Notes under the pieces: model-generated | The model's database searches: none | What the model was told of the DNA's origin: nothing | The model's input: only the letters and a program-made list of their open reading frames with translations | Program-made: the position numbers and the translations under genes | NCBI GenBank assembly: GCA_036498565.1 | Contig: DASYFG010000004.1 | Coordinates: 496,001 to 560,000 of the forward strand | Direction of reading: 5' to 3' | DNA: 64,000 bases | Origin: DASYFG01 sp036498565 | Lineage (GTDB): Bacteria; Bacillota; Bacilli; Lactobacillales; Lactobacillaceae | Shown here: piece by piece, positions 8,752-17,666 of the stretch | Numbering within the stretch: position 1 is the stretch's first letter | Layout of the letters: each line of letters begins with the position of its first letter

Positions 8752-8780
8752 ATAAAAAATCCAGCCTCAAAGCTGGATTT
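8752..8780 (-). terminator. Terminator after cutC
   Basis: Stem AAATCCAGC/GCTGGATTT followed by a T/A-rich run on the minus strand, touching the cutC stop codon. Confidence 0.8.
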
Positions 8781-9415
8781 TACAACGCAACAATCTTTGT
8801 ACCATGCACTTCTACCGCCCCAGTGGCGCGCATCACGTCAGCATAATTATTAAAATTAACGCCCCCGCCAACTAACACCGCCAACTTATTTTGCGCATAT
8901 TGTACCAAATTCGCCAGGTGCGCGTAATTTGTCGCAATTTCAGTTGCCAAATCGCCGCCATGCGTCAAAATCCGTGCCACACCAAGTTCATGCAACACAT
9001 CCAAAGCCTCGTTTTGGCGTGCCACCGGAATCTCATCAAAAGCCATATGAAAAGTCACCGCCACGCCTTGCGCGGCTGCCAGCAATTTGGCCAAAGCGGC
9101 TTCGTCTAACCAATTATCCGCAGTTAATGCACCCAACACGACGCCATCAACCCCGGCCGCGATGGCGACTTCAATATCGCGTACCATCATGTCAATTTCA
9201 ATTGGTTGATAAACGAAATTCCCACCGCGCGGGCGAATCATCGCAAAAACTGGTACATCATGCGCGTGGGCGTACGCCACGCTCGCAGCGATCACGCCTG
9301 CACTTGGCGTGGTGCCACCAACCGCTAAATTATCACACAACTCAATTCGCGTGGCGCCCACTGCAATCGCGCGTGGCATATCAGTAAAATTTTCTGCACA
9401 GAATTCTTTTATCAT
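8780..9415 (-). CDS. cutC: CutC family protein
   Basis: A 211-residue cytoplasmic TIM-barrel protein of the CutC family. Characteristic blocks are EFCAENF at the N-terminus, GATRIELCDNLAVGGTTPS (20-38), PVFAMIRPRGGNF (about 55-67) and the final VEVHGTK segment. CutC was linked to copper tolerance in E. coli, but its biochemical role is uncertain in most bacteria. It begins 11 bases after the end of the upstream oxidoreductase gene, suggesting co-transcription. Family length is usually 210-250, so it is intact. Confidence 0.92.
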   Translation of the reverse strand: MIKEFCAENFTDMPRAIAVGATRIELCDNLAVGGTTPSAGVIAASVAYAHAHDVPVFAMIRPRGGNFVYQPIEIDMMVRDIEVAIAAGVDGVVLGALTADNWLDEAALAKLLAAAQGVAVTFHMAFDEIPVARQNEALDVLHELGVARILTHGGDLATEIATNYAHLANLVQYAQNKLAVLVGGGVNFNNYADVMRATGAVEVHGTKIVAL

Positions 9416-9426
9416 GTTGTTTTCCT

Positions 9427-10410
9427 TTATCGATTCACATCTACAACTAACCGGCCGCGAATTTCACCGGCTAACAAGCGCGGCGCCATTTCAATCACGT
9501 CGCTTAAGCCAATTTCTGCGGTCGTTTGCGCCAATAAGTCGTCATCAATCAAGTTTGCCAAACGTTGCCACGCGGCTTGACGCTTTTCAAAAGGTGCCAT
9601 CACACTGTCAATGCCCACCAAAGTCACCCCGCGTAAAATAAACGGCGCCACCGTGGCTGGAAAATCCATCCCCTGCGCCAAACCACACGCCGCAACCACG
9701 CCGCCATACTGCAAACCGGCGCATACATTTGCCAAAGTGTGGCTGCCTAAACTGTCAATTGCCGCTGCCCAACGCATTTTGCCCAAAGGTTTTCCCGGTG
9801 CATTCAAAGTTTCGCGATCCAGAATTTCTTTGGCACCCAAGGCGCGTAAATGTTCTGCTTGATCCGTGCGACCAGTGGCAGCAATCACGTGATAACCCAA
9901 TTTTGCTAAAAATGAGATGGCAAAATGACCGACGCCACCGTTAGCGCCCGTGACCAAAATCGGTCCGCTGGCCGGCATAATGCCGTGTTGTTCCAAAGCA
10001 TTGATCGCCAGCATCGCGGTGTATCCCGCCGTGCCAACCGCCATCGCTTGCCGAGTCGTTAACAGCGCTGGCAAAGGCAACAACCAATCGCCCGAGACGC
10101 GGGCTTCCTGCGCCAAACCGCCGGATGTTTTTTCACCGACGCCCCAACCATTTAACACCACGGCGTCACCCGTTTGATAGCGCGGATGTTGACTTTCGAT
10201 AACCGTTCCCGCAAAATCCACGCCCGCAATGAGCGGAAATTGTCGAATAATCGGTGATTTTCCGGTCACCGCAAGCGCATCTTTGTAATTGAGCGTAGAA
10301 TAATCAATTTTTACGCGGACATCGCCATCCGCCAAATACGAGTCGTCTAGCGTCTGCAATTGACTGCGATAACCGTTTTCGTCGTTTGTAATGAGCATAC
10401 CTTGAAACAT
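9427..10410 (-). CDS. YhdH/YhfP-type NADPH-dependent quinone/acryloyl-CoA reductase
   Basis: A 327-residue medium-chain dehydrogenase/reductase without zinc-binding cysteines. The N-terminal GroES-like domain carries NYKDALAVTG (about 42-51) and GVDFAGTV; the Rossmann domain has VTGANGGVGHFAI (about 153-165). These are typical of the YhdH/YhfP subfamily, which reduces quinones or acryloyl-CoA with NADPH. The substrate here is unknown. It starts downstream of a TATACT -10 element and precedes cutC closely. A role in detoxifying reactive enals is possible but not shown. Confidence 0.88.
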   Translation of the reverse strand: MFQGMLITNDENGYRSQLQTLDDSYLADGDVRVKIDYSTLNYKDALAVTGKSPIIRQFPLIAGVDFAGTVIESQHPRYQTGDAVVLNGWGVGEKTSGGLAQEARVSGDWLLPLPALLTTRQAMAVGTAGYTAMLAINALEQHGIMPASGPILVTGANGGVGHFAISFLAKLGYHVIAATGRTDQAEHLRALGAKEILDRETLNAPGKPLGKMRWAAAIDSLGSHTLANVCAGLQYGGVVAACGLAQGMDFPATVAPFILRGVTLVGIDSVMAPFEKRQAAWQRLANLIDDDLLAQTTAEIGLSDVIEMAPRLLAGEIRGRLVVDVNR

Positions 10411-10467
10411 TTGCGACCCCTTTTATCAAAATGACTTTCAATTTAGTATACACCCTGCGCGATAAAA

Positions 10468-10497
10468 TAAAAAAGCCTTGCAAATGCAAGGCTTTTT
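10468..10497 (-). terminator. Terminator after tRNA-Ser
   Basis: Eleven-base stem AAAAGCCTTGC/GCAAGGCTTTT with an AAAT-type loop and T-run on the minus strand, 11 bases beyond the tRNA. The symmetrical A/T flanks mean it could also work in the other direction. Confidence 0.9.
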
Positions 10498-10508
10498 AGG
10501 CTGTTTTC

Positions 10509-10597
10509 AGGAGCCAGCGGGATTTGAACCCGCGCACCGCCGCTAAGACGGCTCGGCGGATTTCGAGTCCGCTGCATTACCACTCTGCCATAGCTCC
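10509..10597 (-). tRNA. tRNA-Ser (anticodon CGA)
   Basis: A class II tRNA cloverleaf is readable on the minus strand. The acceptor stem is GGAGCTA/TGGCTCC, the anticodon stem-loop is GCGGA-CTCGAAA-TCCGC with anticodon CGA (reads UCG), a long variable arm follows, and the T arm is GCGGG-TTCAAAT-CCCGC. The 3' CCA is not encoded. The base after the acceptor stem reads T, whereas bacterial serine tRNAs normally have G at position 73. It lies 64 bases after pyrE and has its own terminator. Confidence 0.95.
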
Positions 10598-10661
10598 AAA
10601 AACTTAACGAGCCTTATTATACGCTTTGTGACATGGGTTTTCAAGCTCTCGCTTTATGGTT

Positions 10662-11291
10662 TTACTTCCCCCAACTTTGAGGATCTTCACGCCATTCTTG
10701 CAGAGTAGCAATTTGATTTTCATTCAAATCACCGCGCTCAACGGCCGTTTCAATCAATTGTGAGTAAGTTGTCAACGCCTTAAATGGCAAACCAGCCGCA
10801 GCAAAATTCGTCACGCCGCTCGCCAATTCGTAAGAGAAAATCGAAACAACACCCACTACATCGGCGCCTTCTTTGCGCGTAGCTTCCACCGCGCCCAGTA
10901 CAGAACCGCCAGTTGAAATCAAATCATCAATCAACACAACTTTTTTGCCCGTCACGCTGTCGCCTTCAATTTGACGGCCAGCACCGTGATCTTTTGGCTT
11001 AGAACGGACGTAAATCATTGGCTTCTGCAAAACTTCTGCAACCCAGGCCGCGTGCGGAATGCCCGCCGTTGCCACGCCACCAATCACGTCCACATCGCCG
11101 TATTCAGCCTGAATTAATTCGGCCAAACCATTAAAAATATTTGCCCGCACGGCTGGAAAACCAATCGTCATGCGATTGTCTGTGTAAATCGGACTTTTAA
11201 TTCCTGACGCCCATGTGAACGGCGCTTCTGGTGAGAATTTGACTGCCCCAATTTCCAATAAATCGTTGGCAACTTGCTTTGCATAATCCAT
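10662..11291 (-). CDS. pyrE: Orotate phosphoribosyltransferase
   Basis: A 209-residue cytoplasmic enzyme that joins orotate and PRPP to form OMP. The PRPP-binding signature VVLIDDLISTGGSV lies near residues 118-131, and the KPKDHGAGR segment (about 97-105) is the flexible catalytic loop of the family. It directly follows pyrF (1-base gap) and ends the pyrD-pyrF-pyrE operon controlled by the PyrR-type leader upstream of pyrD. tRNA-Ser comes next on the same strand. Confidence 0.96.
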   Translation of the reverse strand: MDYAKQVANDLLEIGAVKFSPEAPFTWASGIKSPIYTDNRMTIGFPAVRANIFNGLAELIQAEYGDVDVIGGVATAGIPHAAWVAEVLQKPMIYVRSKPKDHGAGRQIEGDSVTGKKVVLIDDLISTGGSVLGAVEATRKEGADVVGVVSIFSYELASGVTNFAAAGLPFKALTTYSQLIETAVERGDLNENQIATLQEWREDPQSWGK

Positions 11292-11292
11292 T

Positions 11293-11982
11293 TTAATTAC
11301 TCCATTCTGTCATGACACGTTGATAGGCGCTGATAGGATTGGTCGCACCGGTGATACTGCGCCCGACCACCAGGCCAGTGCTTCCGATTTCACGGGCTTT
11401 GGCGGGTGTTGTGATGCGTGTCTGATCGCCCGCGTCATCCCCGGCCAACCGAATTCCAGGCGTGATGCGTAAAAAGTCAGCGCTCGTCACATCAGCAATT
11501 AACTGCGCTTCGAGCGGTGAACTAATCGTGCCCGCCACGCCGGCTTCAGCGGCGATTTTGGCCAAATTCACCACGCTTTCTTCAAGTGTCGCTGACGTCA
11601 ATTGCGTTGTTTGCACTTCTTCTTCGCTAAATGACGTCAACTGCGTCACCGCCAAAATCCGCATATCGCCCGCTGCATCAACCGCGGCGCGCAACATTTT
11701 TGCACCACCGCTCGCATGCACCGTCAAATATTGCACATCCAACGCCACCAAACTTTTGACCGCGTGCGCGACCGTGTTAGGAATATCGTATAATTTCAAA
11801 TCCAAAAATACTTCGTGACCACGCTCGCGCACCGCGCGCACAATACTTGGCCCTTCGGCATAAAATAATTCCACGCCGATTTTCACAGCTGGTTTCACGC
11901 CGTCAAATTGATCCAAGAAAGCCAATGTTGTCTCGGCATTTGGAAAATCTAAAGCAATAAAAATTGGGCTATTTGAGCGCAT
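11293..11982 (-). CDS. pyrF: Orotidine 5'-phosphate decarboxylase
   Basis: A 229-residue TIM-barrel enzyme that decarboxylates OMP to UMP, the last step of de novo UMP synthesis. The catalytic Asp/Lys motif FLDLKLYDIPNT is at about 60-71 and the phosphate-binding end contains TGLVVGRSITGA. It overlaps the end of pyrD by 14 bases and is followed at once by pyrE, indicating a single transcript. Confidence 0.96.
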   Translation of the reverse strand: MRSNSPIFIALDFPNAETTLAFLDQFDGVKPAVKIGVELFYAEGPSIVRAVRERGHEVFLDLKLYDIPNTVAHAVKSLVALDVQYLTVHASGGAKMLRAAVDAAGDMRILAVTQLTSFSEEEVQTTQLTSATLEESVVNLAKIAAEAGVAGTISSPLEAQLIADVTSADFLRITPGIRLAGDDAGDQTRITTPAKAREIGSTGLVVGRSITGATNPISAYQRVMTEWSN

Positions 11983-12880
11983 GCGTCACCTCCGTCACAT
12001 TTTCAAAACCAAGCATCGTCAAAGTCTGGGGCATGGCGGCCAAAATTTCTGGCAAAACCAGTGGATTTTCACGAGTCGCTGACCACACTTGCACCGCACT
12101 AGCGCCTGCCATCATCAACTCCAGCGCATCTTTGATAGTGTACACGCCACCAACACCAATGATTGGAATGTTCACGACGCTGGCCGCTTCATAAATGAAG
12201 CGCACGGCAATTTCGTGCACCGCACGACCGGAAATACCGGCCATCTTCCGCGCAAAAACCGGTGCGCGTTGCTCCAAATCAATCGTCATGCCAACCACCG
12301 TATTAATCAACACCAAACCAGCTGCGCCAGCACTTTCCACGGCCAAAGCGATTGGTTTGATATCGGTTACGTTTGGTGATAATTTGGCGTAAAGCGGCTT
12401 GTCGGTCACAGCGCGAATGCGCGTGATGACTTCGGCAGCTGTTTGCGGATCCACGCCGAATTCCATACCACCGTTGGCCGTGTTTGGACAAGACAAGTTC
12501 ACTTCCAGCGCGCTCACATAAGCTTTGTCAGCCAAACGTTGCGCTAGCAACACGTAATCATCAACCGTGTCCCCAGCAATTGACGGCATGATTGGCATCT
12601 CTGGGAATTTCGCATGAACAGCCGGCAAAATCTCATCTGCCACCACGTCGATGCCCGGGTTGGCCAAACCAACTGAATTCATCACGCTGTGCGGCAAATC
12701 TTTGACCCACGGCCGCGCATTCCCGCTTCTGGGTTGCGGCGTTACGGTTTTAAGCACAATTGCGCCCAGCGCATTCAAATCGTAACCATAATCATCCAAT
12801 GCATAATAAACACTGCCACTGGCCGGCATCAAAGGATTTTTCAACGATAAACCGGGTAATTCAACTTGTAAACACGTCAT
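11969..12880 (-). CDS. pyrD: Dihydroorotate dehydrogenase, class 1 (1B-like)
   Basis: A 303-residue FMN enzyme that oxidises dihydroorotate to orotate. The motif ALEVNLSCPNT near residues 124-134 has the cysteine base of class 1 enzymes, and the NPLMPASG start and PIIGVGGVYT block resemble the class 1B catalytic subunit. Class 1B enzymes normally pair with PyrK, an Fe-S/FAD subunit that passes electrons to NAD; no pyrK is in this cluster. It is the first gene after a PyrR-type leader and overlaps pyrF. Class 1A (fumarate-dependent) cannot be excluded by eye. Confidence 0.9.
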   Translation of the reverse strand: MTCLQVELPGLSLKNPLMPASGSVYYALDDYGYDLNALGAIVLKTVTPQPRSGNARPWVKDLPHSVMNSVGLANPGIDVVADEILPAVHAKFPEMPIMPSIAGDTVDDYVLLAQRLADKAYVSALEVNLSCPNTANGGMEFGVDPQTAAEVITRIRAVTDKPLYAKLSPNVTDIKPIALAVESAGAAGLVLINTVVGMTIDLEQRAPVFARKMAGISGRAVHEIAVRFIYEAASVVNIPIIGVGGVYTIKDALELMMAGASAVQVWSATRENPLVLPEILAAMPQTLTMLGFENVTEVTHALK

Positions 12881-12899
12881 TTGCCACTCCTTTTTCTAA

Positions 12900-13015
12900 A
12901 GAAAAAACTCAACGATAAGACCGTTGAGTTTGGATAGATTTCGGGTAGATTTTGGGCGTAAAACCCGCTACGAACTGAAACCTTCCAAGCCTCTCTGGAC
13001 TTGGTTAAAGGTAAT
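12900..13015 (-). promoter_or_regulatory. PyrR-type transcription attenuator of pyrDFE
   Basis: The minus-strand leader carries the PyrR anti-antiterminator loop CCAGAGAGGCTT (within 12981-13012), an intervening antiterminator region, and a terminator hairpin AACTCAACG/CGTTGAGTT with a T-run (12902-12931). In the PyrR family, UMP-bound PyrR stabilises the first stem and allows termination. No pyrR gene is in the window. Confidence 0.92.
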
Positions 13016-13022
13016 TTTTAAT

Positions 13023-13051
13023 AGTATAGCAAAGTTTAGCGCAATTCACAA
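13023..13051 (-). promoter_or_regulatory. Promoter of pyrDFE
   Basis: TTGTGA (13051-13046), 17-base spacer, TATACT (13028-13023) on the minus strand, immediately before the attenuator leader. Confidence 0.8.
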
Positions 13052-13054
13052 GAC

Positions 13055-14371
13055 TTAGTCTTTTTCCAACAAATACTGTTGCGCCACCAAATGAATGGGA
13101 TTAAATGGCGTATTCAAAAACGGCGAGAACGCAAAGTCGCTAAATGCCAATTCCGGCAACTTCACGCCGGTTTGAATGGCCAAAGAAAAGACGTCTACTA
13201 GGCCTGCGATGTGCGCTGATTTTGAAATAATTTGTGCGCCGTACACTTTGCCGGTTGCATCGGTCACAACGCTAATCGTCGTTTTATTTTCGGTTTGCAA
13301 AACGTCAATGACTTCGTTTGCCAAATCCGACAACGTAATGAGCTTTGCATCCGGAATTTGTTGTTGCGTAGCGGCAAATGTTTGACCGACAGATGCGACG
13401 ATGAGATCGCCAAAACGTGACATCGAACTGCCCTGATCGCCCGAGTAACGCAGGGTATCATCTAACATGTGATACGCCACAAATTCGCCTTGGCGCACGG
13501 CTTTGGCGGCCAACATGATGTTGACGCGCTGCGTGGCATTCACGCCGCTTTGGCTCACACCCGCGTCGCCAATCACATAAATCGGCGCGTCACTGAATTT
13601 CAATTGACGCGTGTCAAAGTCATCGGTCAACGGCAACAACGCTTCGTTTGGTCGAATATTGCCCGTCACGACCAGGTAATCCACGTCCAAATCCAAATTA
13701 TCGCCGGACAAATGCAAACCATTTTCAAGCGGCGTAATCGCCCCAACGCTCGTGTTCGTCAAAATTTGAATGCCATCATCGGCAAAATGCCCCTCCAACA
13801 AATCAATCATCGGCGCGTCATAATACGCCATCCCCAAATGCGGCAAGCGTTCAATCAACGTCACGTCGTGATTTTTTGACAAACCATAACTGATTTCAAG
13901 ACCGGCGTACCCGCCGCCAAGAACTGCGACTTTGCTCGGCGTTGCGAGTAAATGTTCAATTTGTCGACCGTCGGCCAATGTTTTCACTGGCAAAACCCGC
14001 TTTTCATTAAAGCCTTGAATTGGCAAATCAAACGTCGTTGACCCGGTCGCAATAATTAATTGATCAAACGCCAAAGTTTCGTTTGTGTTGTCATGCACAT
14101 AATGCACCACCTGCTTTTGAGCATCCACATTCGTCACGCGACTGTCCAAACGCAAATCAATATCAAGTTCTGCAATCCCAGCTTCGGTAATATAAACGGT
14201 TTGTGCCAAATCAGCCACCACTCCAGCTGCTTGCATCGCAATGGTTGAGGAAATAAAGGCAATATCGATCTTTTGTTCAATGATAGTAATTTGAACATCT
14301 GGTTGGGTTTTACGAATTGTACGCGCTGCAGAAACGCCGGCGTGGCTGGCGCCAATAATAACGATTGACAT
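13055..14371 (-). CDS. NADH oxidase/peroxidase-like FAD flavoprotein lacking the redox cysteine
   Basis: A 438-residue pyridine nucleotide-disulfide oxidoreductase relative. The FAD Rossmann start IVIIGASHAG (3-12), the NAD-binding VLGGGYAGLE (150-159) and the YVIGDAG second FAD motif are present. In NADH oxidase and NADH peroxidase the catalytic cysteine is residue 42 in an FLSC context; here the aligned segment is FISST and residue 42 is Ser. Water-forming reduction by the usual Cys-sulfenic chemistry is therefore unlikely; H2O2-forming oxidase, another electron transfer role or a non-redox role is possible. It lies alone between carB and the pyrD promoter, with no clear operon partner. Confidence 0.85.
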   Translation of the reverse strand: MSIVIIGASHAGVSAARTIRKTQPDVQITIIEQKIDIAFISSTIAMQAAGVVADLAQTVYITEAGIAELDIDLRLDSRVTNVDAQKQVVHYVHDNTNETLAFDQLIIATGSTTFDLPIQGFNEKRVLPVKTLADGRQIEHLLATPSKVAVLGGGYAGLEISYGLSKNHDVTLIERLPHLGMAYYDAPMIDLLEGHFADDGIQILTNTSVGAITPLENGLHLSGDNLDLDVDYLVVTGNIRPNEALLPLTDDFDTRQLKFSDAPIYVIGDAGVSQSGVNATQRVNIMLAAKAVRQGEFVAYHMLDDTLRYSGDQGSSMSRFGDLIVASVGQTFAATQQQIPDAKLITLSDLANEVIDVLQTENKTTISVVTDATGKVYGAQIISKSAHIAGLVDVFSLAIQTGVKLPELAFSDFAFSPFLNTPFNPIHLVAQQYLLEKD

Positions 14372-14429
14372 GGGGAAATGCTCCTTTTGTGATTGTTTTC
14401 ACTTTTAAACTTCGTGAAAATTATAACAA

Positions 14430-14485
14430 GAAAAGTTTAGTCTTGTCAACAAAAAAACTTACAACTTGTCGTTGTAAGTTTTTTG
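14430..14485 (-). terminator. Terminator after carB
   Basis: Inverted repeat ACTTACAAC/GTTGTAAGT (about 14457-14481) followed by a T-rich tract on the minus strand, directly after the carB stop at 14487. It closes the carAB unit before the flavoprotein gene. Confidence 0.75.
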
Positions 14486-14486
14486 T

Positions 14487-17400
14487 TTAGCGAACTGCGC
14501 TCACGTTAAAGGCTTGGCTTTCCAAAACTTCCAAGAACGCGGCAATGGTGTCCAATGAGGTAAACAATGGCACGGCGTTTTCAACTGCCGCCGAACGAAT
14601 CACGCGGCCATCGTTTTCTGATTGTTCATCGGCGCGTGTCGTGTTTACCACGATTTGAATGCGCCCGGCGCGCAAAGCCGTTACCGAGTTATTTTGTGAA
14701 TCAGCAATCTTGTCGACCACTTCCACTGGCAAACCGTTTTCACTGAATTTAGCCCCAGTTCCAGCGGTTGTCACCAAAGCAAATCCCAAGTTGTGGAAAC
14801 GTTTTGCCAAAGCAACTGTTTCATCTTTGTCGGCATCCGCCACAGTAAACAAGACGCTTCCGTGGGTTGGTACTTTCGTGTTTGACGCGACGAAAGCTTT
14901 GTACAAAGCTTTGGCATAGGTCGTGTCAGATCCCATAATTTCACCGGTTGACTTCATTTCTGGTCCGAGCAATGAGTCAACATCTGGCAATTTGGTGAAT
15001 GAGAAGATTGGTGCTTTGACGTGGACCATGTTATCTTCGGGCACCAAACCTGTTTCAAAGCCCATATCAGCCAACTTTTCCCCCAACATCACGCGCGTTG
15101 CCAGTTGTGCCAATGGCAAATGTGTGACCTTTGAAATGAACGGCACTGTCCGTGACGCACGTGGGTTGACTTCGATCACGTAAGCCGTGTCGTCGTGAAT
15201 GACAAACTGCACGTTCATCAAGCCAATCGTGTTCATTTCTTTGGCCAAAGCGATTGAACCGGCGACCATTTCATCTTTGACTTTTTGTGACAACAATTGT
15301 GGTGGGTAAACTGACATCGAGTCCCCTGAGTGCACGCCGGCGCGTTCGATGTGTTCCATCAAGCCCGGAATCACAACCGTTTGCCCGTCACTCAAAACAT
15401 CCAATTCAGCTTCTTCCCCGACCAAATAACTATCGATCAAAACCGGGTGATCGTTGGAAACTTGCACGGCGCGATGCATGTAATCAACCAATTCGTCAGC
15501 GCCCGCCACGATTTCCATCGCGCGTCCACCCAATACATAACTTGGGCGAATCAAAACCGGATAACCGACTTCTTCGGCCGCAGCCAAAGCCCCTTCCACC
15601 GTCGTGGCAGTTTTTCCAACGGGTTGTGGCAATTGCAACTTTTTAATCACTTGGTCGAATGCTTCACGATCTTCAGCACGGTTCAAATCTTCCACGGTCG
15701 TCCCCAAGATTTTCACGCCATTATCAACCAACGGTTGCGCCAAATTGATGGCTGTTTGCCCACCAAACTGCACAACAACGCCTTCAACTTGTTCCAAATC
15801 ACTCACGTTTAACACGTCTTCAAGTGTCAACGGCTCAAAATACAATTTGTCAGAAATTGAGAAATCCGTTGACACAGTTTCTGGGTTTGAGTTCATGACG
15901 ATTGCTTCGTAGCCGGCGTTTTGCAAAGCTTTGACGGAATGCACCGTCGCGTAGTCAAATTCGACCCCTTGCCCAATTCGAATTGGTCCTGAACCCAGCA
16001 CCAAAACTGACTTTTTGTCGGTCACAACGCTTTCGTTTTCGCGTTCGTAAGTGGCGTAATAGTACGGTGTTTGTGAGGCAAATTCTGCCGCCACCGTGTC
16101 GACCATTTTATAAACGGGATTGATGTTAGCCGCTTGACGCGCGCTGCGAATGTCAGCCGTTGTTTGGCCCCAGATTTTAGCAATCGTGGCGTCGGCAAAA
16201 CCGTTTTTCTTAGCGATCAACAACGTGTCTTTGTCGCCGACATTGGCTTGCAAATCTGCTTCGATTTCAATCACATGTTGTAATTTGTCCAAGAAGAAGA
16301 AATCAATTTCTGTCTTGTCGTGAATCGTCTCCACTGATACGCCGCGGCGCAACAAATCAGCCAACATGAACAAACGATCATCGCGCGCTGGCATCAAAGC
16401 CGCCAACAATTCTTCGTCGCTCAAATCATCAAACGTGATATCATTCAAACCTTGTGCACCAATTTCAAGCGAACGCACGGCCTTTAACAACGCTTCTTCC
16501 AAATTCCGGCCGATGGCCATGACTTCACCAGTCGCCTTCATTTGCGTGCCCAAACGACGGTCCGCCGTAGCGAATTTGTCAAATGGCCAACGCGGAATTT
16601 TGGCAACGACGTAATCCAAAGCCGGTTCAAATTCCGCTTTAGTTGTGCCGGTAACTGGGTTGATGATTTCATCCAAAGTCAAGCCAACCGCGATTTTAGC
16701 GGCCATTTTAGCAATTGGATAACCCGTTGCTTTTGACGCCAAAGCCGATGAACGTGACACACGTGGATTAACTTCGATGATGTAATACTTGTAGCTGGCT
16801 GGATCCAGCGCCATTTGAATGTTAACGCCACCTTCGATTTTCAAGGCGCGAATAATTTTCAAAGCCGCATCACGCATCATTTGGTATTCACGGTCGGACA
16901 AAGTTTGCACCGGTGCAAACACGATTGAATCACCCGTGTGCACACCAACCGGATCAAAGTTTTCCATACTTGCGACAATCAAGGCGTTGTCATGCGCATC
17001 ACGCATCACTTCAAATTCAATTTCCTTGAAACCAGCAATTGACTTTTCAATCAAAACTTGTGTCACCGGTGACAAATCCAAACCGTTCGCCGCGATTTCT
17101 TCCAATTCTGCGCGTGTGTTGGCAATTCCACCACCAGTTCCGCCCAACGTGTAGGCCGGCCGCACAATCACGGGATAACCGGTTTCTTCAGCGAACGCCA
17201 CTGACTCTGCAACTGTGACGGCAATCACAGATTCGGGCACGGGTTCGTCCAAGCGATTCATCAAGTCACGGAACAATTCACGATCTTCGGCTTCTTCAAT
17301 CGCAGACAACTTTGTCCCCAATAATTCAATCCCTAATTCCGCCAAAATCCCTGTTTCTGACAAATCTTTGGCCATGTTCAACCCAGTTTGGCCACCTAAT

Positions 17401-17666
17401 GTTGGCAAAATGGCGTCTGGGCGTTCTTTACGCAAAATGCGTGACAAGAAATCCAATGTGATTGGTTCAATGTAAACTTTATCAGCGGTTTCTTTATCCG
17501 TCATGATGGTAGCGGGGTTTGAGTTGACCAACACCACTTCATAACCTTCTTCTTTCAAAGACAAAGCGGCTTGCGTCCCAGAATAGTCAAATTCTGCGGC
17601 TTGACCAATCACAATTGGGCCAGAACCAATCACCAAAACTTTGTGAATATCATCGCGCTTAGGCAT
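14487..17666 (-). CDS. carB: Carbamoyl-phosphate synthase large chain
   Basis: A 1059-residue ATP-grasp enzyme. It carries the two homologous synthetase halves (roughly 1-400 and 550-930), an oligomerisation segment between them and a C-terminal MGS-like allosteric domain. Marker blocks are KVLVIGSGPIVIGQAAEFDY and, in the second half, VLVLGSGPIRIGQGVEFDYA, each with downstream ATP-grasp glycine-rich loops. With CarA it makes carbamoyl phosphate from glutamine, bicarbonate and two ATP, feeding PyrB and ArgF. The start at 17666 is chosen because it is 7 bases from GGAG; the ATG at 17672 is too close. It overlaps the end of carA by 8 bases. Confidence 0.97.
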   Translation of the reverse strand: MPKRDDIHKVLVIGSGPIVIGQAAEFDYSGTQAALSLKEEGYEVVLVNSNPATIMTDKETADKVYIEPITLDFLSRILRKERPDAILPTLGGQTGLNMAKDLSETGILAELGIELLGTKLSAIEEAEDRELFRDLMNRLDEPVPESVIAVTVAESVAFAEETGYPVIVRPAYTLGGTGGGIANTRAELEEIAANGLDLSPVTQVLIEKSIAGFKEIEFEVMRDAHDNALIVASMENFDPVGVHTGDSIVFAPVQTLSDREYQMMRDAALKIIRALKIEGGVNIQMALDPASYKYYIIEVNPRVSRSSALASKATGYPIAKMAAKIAVGLTLDEIINPVTGTTKAEFEPALDYVVAKIPRWPFDKFATADRRLGTQMKATGEVMAIGRNLEEALLKAVRSLEIGAQGLNDITFDDLSDEELLAALMPARDDRLFMLADLLRRGVSVETIHDKTEIDFFFLDKLQHVIEIEADLQANVGDKDTLLIAKKNGFADATIAKIWGQTTADIRSARQAANINPVYKMVDTVAAEFASQTPYYYATYERENESVVTDKKSVLVLGSGPIRIGQGVEFDYATVHSVKALQNAGYEAIVMNSNPETVSTDFSISDKLYFEPLTLEDVLNVSDLEQVEGVVVQFGGQTAINLAQPLVDNGVKILGTTVEDLNRAEDREAFDQVIKKLQLPQPVGKTATTVEGALAAAEEVGYPVLIRPSYVLGGRAMEIVAGADELVDYMHRAVQVSNDHPVLIDSYLVGEEAELDVLSDGQTVVIPGLMEHIERAGVHSGDSMSVYPPQLLSQKVKDEMVAGSIALAKEMNTIGLMNVQFVIHDDTAYVIEVNPRASRTVPFISKVTHLPLAQLATRVMLGEKLADMGFETGLVPEDNMVHVKAPIFSFTKLPDVDSLLGPEMKSTGEIMGSDTTYAKALYKAFVASNTKVPTHGSVLFTVADADKDETVALAKRFHNLGFALVTTAGTGAKFSENGLPVEVVDKIADSQNNSVTALRAGRIQIVVNTTRADEQSENDGRVIRSAAVENAVPLFTSLDTIAAFLEVLESQAFNVSAVR

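Noticed and set aside
10509..10597. tRNA-Ser as an integration site for a mobile element
   Set aside because: Flanked on both sides by housekeeping genes; no integrase or direct repeat of the tRNA end.
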